Assembly: GCA_029776465.1 (NCBI GenBank)
Contig: JAKOTC010000144.1
Coordinates: 1 to 7,130 of the forward strand
From: Bacillota bacterium
GTDB lineage: Bacteria > Bacillota > Clostridia > Oscillospirales > JAKOTC01
DNA length: 7,130 nt
Reading direction: 5' to 3'
Part shown: positions 1 through 4,606 of the stretch, piece after piece
How positions within the stretch are numbered: the stretch's first letter is position 1
Layout of the letters: each line of letters starts with the position of its first letter
Translations under genes and position numbers: made by a program
The notes under the pieces: model-generated
What the model saw: only the letters and a program-made list of their open reading frames with translations
The model's database searches: none
What the model was told of the DNA's origin: nothing

Positions 1-206
1 AGTTTCGGCATCATTTTCAGCTGCCGGAGAAGCAGTTTTCCCTCCCGTTCCACCATATAATAATTATCACAAAGCCATTCGGATACACCGCTTATCGTTG
101 CTTTCATAGATAAGCGCCGATAGATGGATCTTAACTCACGGAGATTGGCCGCAAGTTTCAGATAAATCTCAAAGGTGCTGGCATAATGCATTTTTGTCTG
201 ATCCAT
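1..206 (-). CDS. N-terminal fragment of a putative GH94 / cyclic beta-glucan synthase-like protein (3' end outside window)
   Basis: Only the first 68 codons are visible and the rest lies beyond the left edge. The ATG at 206 is preceded by a GGAAAGGAC Shine-Dalgarno site about 10 nt upstream. The fragment reads MDQTKMHYASTF, then a Tyr/Leu/Arg-rich helix (YLKLAANLRELRSIYRRL, about residues 15-32), then ISGVSEWLCDNYYMVERE at about 39-56. The pattern of a short helix followed by 'xxEWLxDNxYxxE' resembles the N-terminal segment of very large (over 2000 residues) GH94/GT84 proteins of the cyclic beta-1,2-glucan synthase type, where a similar 'AEWLLDNFYxIEE' motif occurs. That assignment rests on recalled motif similarity over a short stretch, and no catalytic domain is visible. 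In that family the proteins make or phosphorolyse beta-glucans. The gene is transcribed divergently from the ComFB-family gene, with 254 nt between the two starts. The coding start is well supported, the product name only moderately. Confidence 0.55.
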   Translation of the reverse strand, partial: MDQTKMHYASTFEIYLKLAANLRELRSIYRRLSMKATISGVSEWLCDNYYMVEREGKLLLRQLKMMPK

Positions 207-231
207 TGCATTCTCGTCCTTTCCGGAATAC

Positions 232-263
232 AATCCAATTAATAAACTTCCATTGATTGGGTT
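232..263. repeat. Imperfect inverted repeat upstream of the GH94-like gene
   Basis: Arms AATCCAATTAAT (232-243) and ATTGATTGGGTT (252-263) flank an 8-nt spacer. They match at 10 of 12 positions, and the two mismatches would be G-U pairs in a plus-strand RNA. The repeat begins 26 bp upstream of the minus-strand ATG at 206, a plausible place for an operator or a leader hairpin. No known regulator motif was recognised. Confidence 0.4.
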
Positions 264-360
264 ATTTTCCCCCACAGACTTCAAAAAATACTTTTAAACG
301 GATATTTGATCGTTCTGTTTGTTATAATTGTTATTTTTATCTAATTTTTTCTTTTGATTG

Positions 361-388
361 TTGACATATTTTAAAAATGGTATAAAAT
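361..388 (+). promoter_or_regulatory. Sigma-A-type promoter for the ComFB-family gene
   Basis: A perfect -35 box TTGACA (361-366) is followed after 16 nt by TAAAAT (383-388, 5 of 6 matches to TATAAT). The upstream 60 bp are very A/T-rich, as in UP elements. Transcription would start near 395 and give a leader of about 66 nt. The position in front of the plus-strand gene supports the call. Confidence 0.7.
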
Positions 389-401
389 AAGAATAGAAAA
401 A

Positions 402-449
402 GCCTTTGGGCCACACTTGCGGCGGAAAGCCGGCAGTGAAAAGAAAGGA
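402..449 (+). promoter_or_regulatory. Structured 5' leader with possible Shine-Dalgarno sequestration
   Basis: A stem-loop spans 414-438. CACT (414-417) pairs with AGTG (435-438) and CGGC (420-423) with GCCG (429-432); a 2x2 internal loop separates the two helices and the apical loop is GGAAA. Upstream, CCTTT (403-407) is complementary to AAAGG (444-448), which is the core of the ribosome binding site for the start at 461. Pairing of the two would enclose the hairpin and hide the binding site. An alternative small hairpin, GCC (402-404) with GGC (409-411), would compete with that pairing. I could not match the element to a known riboswitch class. Confidence 0.4.
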
Positions 450-460
450 TGATCCTGTTT

Positions 461-721
461 ATGAATATGCACAATTATATGGAGGATCTGGTTGCTGAAC
501 GTACCGACAGCTATATGCAAGAAACTACCGCCTGCAAATGCGATAAGTGCCGGATGGACATTATGGCTCAGGCATTAAACAACCTGAAGCCCCTTTATTA
601 TGTAACCCATCAGGGTGAACTTTTCACCAAACTCAACGAATTTCGCCTGCAATTCAAGGTGGATGTGGACGTGGCTGTGCTGAGGGCTGCCGAGCTGATT
701 GCCGAAAACCCCAAACATTAA
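461..721 (+). CDS. ComFB-family (late competence protein-like) small protein, 86 aa
   Basis: The protein carries the hallmarks of the ComFB family in order: NYMEDLV at residues 5-11, a CKCDKC metal-binding-like cluster at 25-30, RMDIMAQALNNLKPLYYVT at 31-49 and GELF soon after. The length is typical of the family. The start is placed at the ATG at 461 because AAGAAAGGA (441-449) ends 11 nt before it. The in-frame ATG at 449 overlaps that site and has no site of its own. ComFB is encoded between comFA and comFC in Bacillus subtilis, and ComFB-type proteins (for example CdgR of cyanobacteria) have been reported as cyclic-dinucleotide receptors. Whether this copy binds a nucleotide is inference. 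No competence gene is adjacent. The gene appears monocistronic, with its own promoter, leader and terminator. Confidence 0.85.
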   Translation: MNMHNYMEDLVAERTDSYMQETTACKCDKCRMDIMAQALNNLKPLYYVTHQGELFTKLNEFRLQFKVDVDVAVLRAAELIAENPKH

Positions 722-739
722 TTTCTGAATCCCGCAAAT

Positions 740-777
740 CGGGCAGAGGAAAGTTCCCCTGCCCGGCTTATCTTTAT
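740..777 (+). terminator. Intrinsic terminator after the ComFB-family gene
   Basis: Arms of 12 nt (740-751 and 754-765, CGGGCAGAGGAA / TTCCCCTGCCCG) pair with one A-C mismatch on the plus strand. A moderately T-rich tail follows at 768-777. The hairpin lies 19 nt after the stop codon. Read on the minus strand the mismatch becomes a G-U pair, so it may work in both directions. Confidence 0.65.
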
Positions 778-780
778 AAT

Positions 781-820
781 GATAAAAATCAACCGGGCAG
801 GGAATGCTTCCTGCCCGGTT
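781..820 (-). terminator. Intrinsic terminator of the metallophosphoesterase gene
   Basis: Thirteen-nt arms (791-803 and 808-820) flank a 4-nt loop, and the core CCGGGCAG / CTGCCCGG is perfectly paired. On the minus strand the stem is followed by GATTTTTATC (790-781), a U-run suited to termination of the gene ending at 862. On the plus strand no U-run follows, so the main direction is minus. The arms closely resemble those of the neighbouring hairpin at 740-765. Confidence 0.75.
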
Positions 821-861
821 GGTCACACTGTAATAAAATATTGATCGCGATAAAAATTGCC

Positions 862-1545
862 TTATGAAACTCTCAACAGTTTAAACTCCATGAAATCGGC
901 CGAGACCAGCCGATATTCCACCCCGTTATATTCTCCCTGAAAAGCCCTTGCGCATCCGGCGGCATGAATATGGCCGTAAAAACAGCGGCACACCGGAAAA
1001 GCCGCAAGAACCTCCAGCATCTCCTCGCAGTAGTAATCCCCATAGATGGGGGGGTAATGAAGAAATACCACCGGCTCCAGCCCTGTTTTCATCGCCGTTT
1101 CCAGAGAGGCTTTCAATCGGCCCGCCTCCCGCAGCAGCACTTTTTTATCCTCGGTTTCATCCAGATCGTAAAACCAGCCTCGGGTTCCGGCGATGGCGAT
1201 ATTCTCCACAGGGAAAGCGTTGTTATGCAAAAACCTCATGGATTGCAAACCATTGGCTTCAAAAAAAGCATTCATCTTGGAAACGGTATTCCACCAATAA
1301 TCATGATTTCCTTTGAGAATGATTTTCTTGCCGGGCAGACCTTCAATGAATTTAAAATCCGGCAGGGATTCCTCCAGGCTCATTCCCCAGGAGAGATCGC
1401 CGCACAGAATCACCGTATCATCCGGTCCCACCTGCTGACGCCAGGAGGCTTCCAACTTCTGCTCATAATCCCTCCAGCCGTTAAAAATGTTCATGGGCTT
1501 ATTACAGCCGAAAGAAAGATGCAGGTCGCCGATGGTGTGAATCAT
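862..1545 (-). CDS. Calcineurin-like metallophosphoesterase, 227 aa
   Basis: All signature blocks of the dinuclear metallophosphoesterase superfamily are present: GDLH (D7, H9), GDLSWG (D50), GNHD (N80, H81), LHYPP (H163) and GHIH (H192, H194). These supply the expected metal ligands and the catalytic His. Family members hydrolyse phosphomono- or diesters in the cytoplasm; the substrate of this one cannot be told from sequence. I see no signal peptide or membrane segment. The start chosen is the ATG at 1545, which has AAAGG about 10 nt upstream and gives the usual MIHTIGDLHLS beginning. An in-frame ATG at 1563 would add six residues but lacks a ribosome binding site. The gene is divergent from the DUF1540 gene and ends at a strong hairpin terminator shared in position with the convergent ComFB gene. 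It is probably monocistronic. Confidence 0.92.
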   Translation of the reverse strand: MIHTIGDLHLSFGCNKPMNIFNGWRDYEQKLEASWRQQVGPDDTVILCGDLSWGMSLEESLPDFKFIEGLPGKKIILKGNHDYWWNTVSKMNAFFEANGLQSMRFLHNNAFPVENIAIAGTRGWFYDLDETEDKKVLLREAGRLKASLETAMKTGLEPVVFLHYPPIYGDYYCEEMLEVLAAFPVCRCFYGHIHAAGCARAFQGEYNGVEYRLVSADFMEFKLLRVS

Positions 1546-1590
1546 GAAGCATTCGCCTTTCATTTACTTGATTTTTGGTAATTTTTTACT

Positions 1591-1619
1591 TTCATATTGA
1601 GATTGAATCTGAACATAAT
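1591..1619 (+). promoter_or_regulatory. Candidate promoter of the DUF1540 gene
   Basis: A CATAAT -10 box (1614-1619, 5 of 6 matches) has a weak -35 TTCATA (1591-1596, 4 of 6) at 17-nt spacing. Transcription would begin near 1626. The spacer contains a quasi-palindrome (1597-1613), described separately. The -35 is poor, so an activator or another sigma factor is possible. Confidence 0.35.
1597..1613. repeat. 17-bp quasi-palindrome between -35 and -10 boxes
   Basis: TTGAGATTGAATCTGAA is symmetric about the central G at 1605. Seven of eight position pairs match; the only exception is the G/G pair at 1599/1611. It sits between the candidate -35 and -10 boxes of the plus-strand promoter and within the divergent intergenic region, a typical operator position. 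No known regulator was recognised. Confidence 0.35.
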
Positions 1620-1624
1620 AGTCT

Positions 1625-1646
1625 CGGAAAATCAATCGATTTTCCG
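1625..1646. repeat. Perfect 9-4-9 stem-loop / palindrome ahead of the DUF1540 gene
   Basis: CGGAAAATC (1625-1633) and GATTTTCCG (1638-1646) pair perfectly across an AATC loop. The element begins at the predicted transcription start and ends 6 nt before the purine-rich ribosome binding site at 1653-1663. It could be a 5' mRNA-stabilising hairpin or a DNA operator overlapping the start of transcription. It has no U-tail, so it is not a typical terminator. Confidence 0.55.
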
Positions 1647-1673
1647 TATTGCAAAGGAAGGGATGTGTCACCG

Positions 1674-1844
1674 ATGGAAAAAGGGAAAATTATCAACGGC
1701 GTTACCTGTGATGTACAGACCTGTGTCTATCACTGCAACAGCAGGGAATGTAATGCAGGGGAAATCCGTGTCGGACCTCACAAAGCCGAAAACAGTAGTG
1801 ACACCATCTGTGCAACCTTCAAACCTAAAGATAAAATGAACTAG
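1674..1844 (+). CDS. DUF1540-family small cysteine-rich protein, 56 aa
   Basis: The protein shows the DUF1540 pattern: GVTCDVQTCVYHCNSRECNAGEIRVG (residues 9-34) followed by TICATF (44-49). The conserved cysteines are C12, C17, C26 and C46, with H20 and an additional C21, which suggests a small metal-bound or disulfide fold. The function of DUF1540 is not established as far as I know; such proteins are common in Clostridia. The start is the ATG at 1674, preceded by AAAGGAAGGGA (1653-1663) with a 10-nt gap. The frame stays open upstream to 1575, but that extension (residues such as MVIFYFHIEIE) contains the stem-loop at 1625-1646 and the ribosome binding site, so it is not coding. The gene has its own terminator at 1859 and is convergent with thrC. 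Confidence 0.85.
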   Translation: MEKGKIINGVTCDVQTCVYHCNSRECNAGEIRVGPHKAENSSDTICATFKPKDKMN

Positions 1845-1858
1845 CGGTTTTTCAAATG

Positions 1859-1893
1859 GAACCTGCACTCATAAGGGTGCAGGTTCTATTTTG
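1859..1893 (+). terminator. Intrinsic terminator of the DUF1540 gene
   Basis: GAACCTGCAC (1859-1868) pairs perfectly with GTGCAGGTTC (1877-1886). Two further pairs, one of them T-G, close a 4-nt ATAA loop. A T-rich tail (TATTTTG, 1887-1893) follows on the plus strand. The minus-strand tail is not U-rich directly after the stem, so it mainly serves the plus strand. Confidence 0.85.
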
Positions 1894-1932
1894 TGCCAAT
1901 AAAGCAATTTTATTGATTACATCTATTATAAA

Positions 1933-3417
1933 CTATAAACTCAAGCGGTCGGACAAATAAGACCGAATGGCTTCCCGGGGGATGATCCGTTCAAATCGGA
2001 TCGGTTTTTCCCAAAGCTTATCCAGTGAAGGGGGAATGGGTGTTCCGGTGGTTTCAGACAAACGCTTCAGCAGCTGATAGCCCTCGCCTTCACCCTCCTC
2101 TCCCAGTGCCCCCAAAACAGCGGAAGGGAATTTATAAGGACTTGCCGTGGACAGCACAATGGTTTTGGCGGGGTCACCGGTCTGCCTGAGATACTCCTCA
2201 TACACCCCTACGGCCACAGCTGTATGGGTGTCCAGAAGATAATGATAATTTTTAAAGGTGCGCCGAATCACTTCCCGTGCCTGATGATCCCCGATGTATC
2301 CTCCCGCAAACAGATCCCTCATCCTGTTAAAAACCTCCGGAGATAGGATATATGCTCCTTCGTCTGCCAAGTGTTTCATCAGTTTTTGAGTCTCCTCCGG
2401 GCCGGCTAAATGGGAAATCAGCCGCTCTAAGTTGCTGGAAATCAAAATATCCATGGAGGGTGACTCAGTGGGAATAAAGGGCCGGTTTCGGTTATAAGAG
2501 GCAGTGGCAAAAAAGTCGGACAGCACATGGTTGGCATTGGAGGCGCAGATCAGTTTTCCGATGGGAAGCCCCATCCGTTTGGCGTAATAGCCCGCCAGAA
2601 TATTGCCGAAGTTGCCGGTGGGAACAGCAAAATTCACCGGTTCTCCCGGCTGGACCTCCCCTGCCGATATCAAATTCAGATAGCTTTTGAAGTAATATAC
2701 GATCTGGGGAGCAAGCCGCCCGAAATTAATGGAGTTTGCGCTTGAAAAAACCATGTTTTTCTCCGCCAGTTTTTCGGCGAGAACAGGGTCGGCAAACAAT
2801 TGCTTCACTGCCGTTTGGGCGTCGTCGAAATTCCCCTCAATGCCCACCACATCCACATTGCTGCCGCTTTGGGTTACCATTTGGCGGCGCTGAATTTCGC
2901 TAACCCCTTTCGAGGGGTAAAACACCAAAATCCGGGTTCCGGGCTGATCGGCAAAGCCCTCCAGGGCGGCCTTACCGGTATCCCCGGAGGTGGCGGTTAA
3001 AATCACCGTTGTTCGCTCGTCCCCGGCCAGTTTTTTGGACTGAGCCAGCAGGGGCGGAAGAAACTGAAGCGCCATATCTTTGAATGCGGCGGTGGGCCCA
3101 TGCCAAAGCTCCAGCACAAAGAAGCCTTCATCCAGTTTTCTGGTGGGGGTCAGCTGCGGGACATCAAACCGCCCGCTGCCATAAGCCCGGTCCAGACAGG
3201 CTTTTAAAATCCCTTCCGGCCAATCCTCAAAAAAAGGCTGCAAGATCACCTCGGCCAGCCGGACATAGGGCTGATTCTGCAGGGAAATCAGCCTGTCCAG
3301 CTCAAGGCTTGGAAAGGCTGTCGGAATATAAAGCCCTCCGTCGGGCGCGATTCCCCTGCAAACGGCCTGAGCGGCAGAAGCGGTAATTCGGCTGTCACGT
3401 GTGCTTTGAAACATCAT
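1933..3417 (-). CDS. thrC: Threonine synthase
   Basis: This 494-residue protein converts O-phospho-L-homoserine to L-threonine and phosphate with pyridoxal phosphate, the last step of threonine synthesis in the cytoplasm. An N-terminal domain (about 1-95, APDGGLYIP at 24-32) precedes the fold-type II PLP core. The cofactor lysine is K113 in HGPTAAFKDMALQ. The phosphate-binding loop TATSGDTGKAALEGF lies at 141-155, and PTGNFGNILAGYYAK at 266-280. The length and N-terminal domain match the long bacterial/yeast class. ATG at 3417 and ATG at 3414 are adjacent; GGCGAGG lies 7 nt and 10 nt upstream respectively, so either may be used. No hom or thrB gene is nearby. The gene has its own promoter region (3418-3629) with paired inverted repeats, suggesting separate regulation. 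No convincing minus-strand terminator follows the stop. Confidence 0.97.
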   Translation of the reverse strand: MMFQSTRDSRITASAAQAVCRGIAPDGGLYIPTAFPSLELDRLISLQNQPYVRLAEVILQPFFEDWPEGILKACLDRAYGSGRFDVPQLTPTRKLDEGFFVLELWHGPTAAFKDMALQFLPPLLAQSKKLAGDERTTVILTATSGDTGKAALEGFADQPGTRILVFYPSKGVSEIQRRQMVTQSGSNVDVVGIEGNFDDAQTAVKQLFADPVLAEKLAEKNMVFSSANSINFGRLAPQIVYYFKSYLNLISAGEVQPGEPVNFAVPTGNFGNILAGYYAKRMGLPIGKLICASNANHVLSDFFATASYNRNRPFIPTESPSMDILISSNLERLISHLAGPEETQKLMKHLADEGAYILSPEVFNRMRDLFAGGYIGDHQAREVIRRTFKNYHYLLDTHTAVAVGVYEEYLRQTGDPAKTIVLSTASPYKFPSAVLGALGEEGEGEGYQLLKRLSETTGTPIPPSLDKLWEKPIRFERIIPREAIRSYLSDRLSL

Positions 3418-3450
3418 ATAAAAACCTCGCCATCAAACTGCCCGGTGAAG

Positions 3451-3472
3451 TGGAAAGTTGTTATACTTTACA
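3451..3472. promoter_or_regulatory. Operator-like inverted repeat, proximal copy, upstream of thrC
   Basis: TGGAAAG (3451-3457), an 8-bp spacer and CTTTACA (3466-3472) form a 7-8-7 dyad with one mismatch. The same half-site and spacing recur at 3517-3538. It lies 34 bp upstream of the thrC start codon. No known regulator was recognised. Confidence 0.5.
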
Positions 3473-3516
3473 TTTATTTCCATATAGAGTTGGTTAGAAA
3501 GGCTTTATATCAATAC

Positions 3517-3538
3517 TGTAAAGCTATATTTCTTTACA
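3517..3538. promoter_or_regulatory. Operator-like inverted repeat, distal copy, upstream of thrC
   Basis: TGTAAAG (3517-3523), an 8-bp spacer and CTTTACA (3532-3538) form a perfect 7-8-7 dyad. It has the geometry of the proximal copy, 66 bp away. It could bind a dimeric repressor or form a weak hairpin in the leader RNA. On the minus strand TTTACA (3522-3517) could also act as a -35 box, with a weak TCTAAC at 18-nt spacing. Confidence 0.55.
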
Positions 3539-3575
3539 TATATTGTCACGGTTATAACCACCATTACGCCTTCGG

Positions 3576-3597
3576 ATAATCAGGCTATTATGATTAT
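3576..3597. repeat. Third 7-8-7 dyad overlapping the thrC -10 box
   Basis: ATAATCA (3576-3582), an 8-bp spacer and TGATTAT (3591-3597) are perfect inverted arms. The geometry equals that of the two operator-like repeats but the sequence differs. The right arm overlaps the minus-strand TATAAT (3601-3596) by two bases, so a bound protein would cover the transcription start. Confidence 0.4.
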
Positions 3598-3624
3598 TAT
3601 ACACATTGTTTCAAAAACACGCAA
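3596..3624 (-). promoter_or_regulatory. Candidate thrC promoter
   Basis: The minus strand reads TTGCGT (3624-3619), then 17 nt, then a perfect TATAAT (3601-3596). The -35 matches the consensus only in TTG. Transcription would start near 3589, just after the dipeptidase stop codon, and would give a leader of about 170 nt that contains both operator-like repeats. Confidence 0.5.
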
Positions 3625-3629
3625 CGCAT

Positions 3630-4553
3630 TTAAGGGTGTGCAACCCCGATTTTGGATTTGAAAAATCTGAAAGCGTTATAATAAAAAATCTCATCTACCC
3701 TTATCTTTGGAAAAACCCGGCACATCTCATCATACAGCCCCCGCAAGCCATCAGGCCCGGTCAGCCGGGGGCTGAGGTCGGCGCCATCGATATCAGTGCC
3801 AATGGCCAACACCCGCTCTCCACCCAATGAAAGAATATGCTCTGCGTGATGAAGAATGGGGGCATACCCATCCTGATCAGACAAGGCCAAAAAAGGCATG
3901 TGAAAATTCAGTCCAATCAGTCCGCCACGCCGGATGATCTCTTTTATCTGCTCATCTGTCAGGTTTCTGGGATTGGGGCAGACGGCATAGGCATTGGAAT
4001 GGGAAGCCACAAAGGGCTGATCCGTCAGGGCGCAAAGGTCTTCAAATCCTTTTCGGGAAAGGTGGGAAACATCCGCCACCATTCCCAACTGATTCATCCG
4101 AAGCACCACGGCTTTGCCGAATTCAGACAGCCCCCGATCTATCGAAGACAGAATGCCGCTGCCTAACTCGCAGTCCCTGTTCCAGGTCAGGGTCATCATC
4201 CGGACACCCAGAGCATAGGCTTCCTCCAGATGCTCCAGCTTACCCCCCAAGGCTGCGCCGCCCTCAATAGATAAAATCCCTCTGCAACAGCTTGATACGC
4301 TGCTGTCATCAAGGTCATTCACCCTGCAAACCCGGTCGGGATAAAGCGCGCAGGCAGAGTAAAAGGCCTCCACCGAGCGTAAAAAAAATCTCCAGGCTTC
4401 TTCTCCCCGCTGGTTGTCATGAATAAATACCGCAAAAAACTGAACCCATTCTTCATAGGGGGAATCGCTGAGAGGAAGGCTTCCGTCCAGGAGGCTTTTT
4501 TTCTTTTTCAGGGTCTCCGTCAGGGTATCGCAATGCAGGTCAAACAGTTTCAT
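3630..4553 (-). CDS. Membrane dipeptidase-like zinc peptidase (family M19), 307 aa
   Basis: M19 enzymes are dinuclear zinc dipeptidases that cleave Xaa-Xaa dipeptides, including some with D-residues. Visible motifs match the family: DLHCDT near the N terminus (H7, D9), SIEGG (E97, bridging ligand), TLTWNR (121-126), GMVADVSHLS (H164), ASHSN (H185), PRNLTDEQI (R196) and GTDIDG (D254). All metal ligands and the substrate-binding Arg and catalytic Asp known from renal dipeptidase have counterparts. No signal peptide is seen, so it is probably cytoplasmic. The start is the ATG at 4553, 9 nt after GGAGG. An upstream TTG at 4559 is only 3 nt from that site. It lies 53 nt after rnhB and is likely the last gene of the lepB operon; thrC follows on the same strand but has its own promoter. 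The true substrate is unknown. Confidence 0.92.
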   Translation of the reverse strand: MKLFDLHCDTLTETLKKKKSLLDGSLPLSDSPYEEWVQFFAVFIHDNQRGEEAWRFFLRSVEAFYSACALYPDRVCRVNDLDDSSVSSCCRGILSIEGGAALGGKLEHLEEAYALGVRMMTLTWNRDCELGSGILSSIDRGLSEFGKAVVLRMNQLGMVADVSHLSRKGFEDLCALTDQPFVASHSNAYAVCPNPRNLTDEQIKEIIRRGGLIGLNFHMPFLALSDQDGYAPILHHAEHILSLGGERVLAIGTDIDGADLSPRLTGPDGLRGLYDEMCRVFPKIRVDEIFYYNAFRFFKSKIGVAHP

Positions 4554-4606
4554 GGCCAACCGCCTCCGGCTTTGTCAGCTTATTTCTTATTTTAAGCATT
4601 ATCGCA

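Noticed and set aside
321..328. Perfect TATAAT on the plus strand upstream of the main ComFB promoter
   Set aside because: No -35 box occurs at 15-19 nt upstream, and the TTGACA promoter at 361 explains expression better.
575..826. 83-codon open frame on the minus strand containing CPICG
   Set aside because: It covers both terminator hairpins and the antisense of the ComFB gene; the cysteine motif arises by chance from the region just beyond the plus-strand stop.
964..1581. 205-codon open frame on the plus strand
   Set aside because: It is antisense to the metallophosphoesterase, its product resembles no family, and it runs through that gene's start region.
1575..1673. N-terminal extension of the DUF1540 protein to an ATG at 1575
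   Set aside because: The extension would translate the candidate promoter, the stem-loop and the ribosome binding site; the family starts near the ATG at 1674.
1897..1915. CAATAAA / TTTATTG hairpin downstream of thrC
   Set aside because: An A/T-only 7-bp stem without a U-run is likely by chance in this A/T-rich spacer, and no thrC terminator can be supported from it.
3550..3572. T-box-like GGTGG...ACC signature in the thrC leader (minus strand)
   Set aside because: The T-box core GGGTGGNACCGCG is not met (extra bases between GG and ACC), no specifier loop or terminator is seen, and the 10-bp palindrome GGTTATAACC explains the resemblance.
3606..3648. Possible terminator after the dipeptidase gene (ACAC...GTGT then TTTTT, minus strand)
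   Set aside because: The stem is only about 4 bp with a long loop and lies partly inside the coding region, so it is too weak to call.
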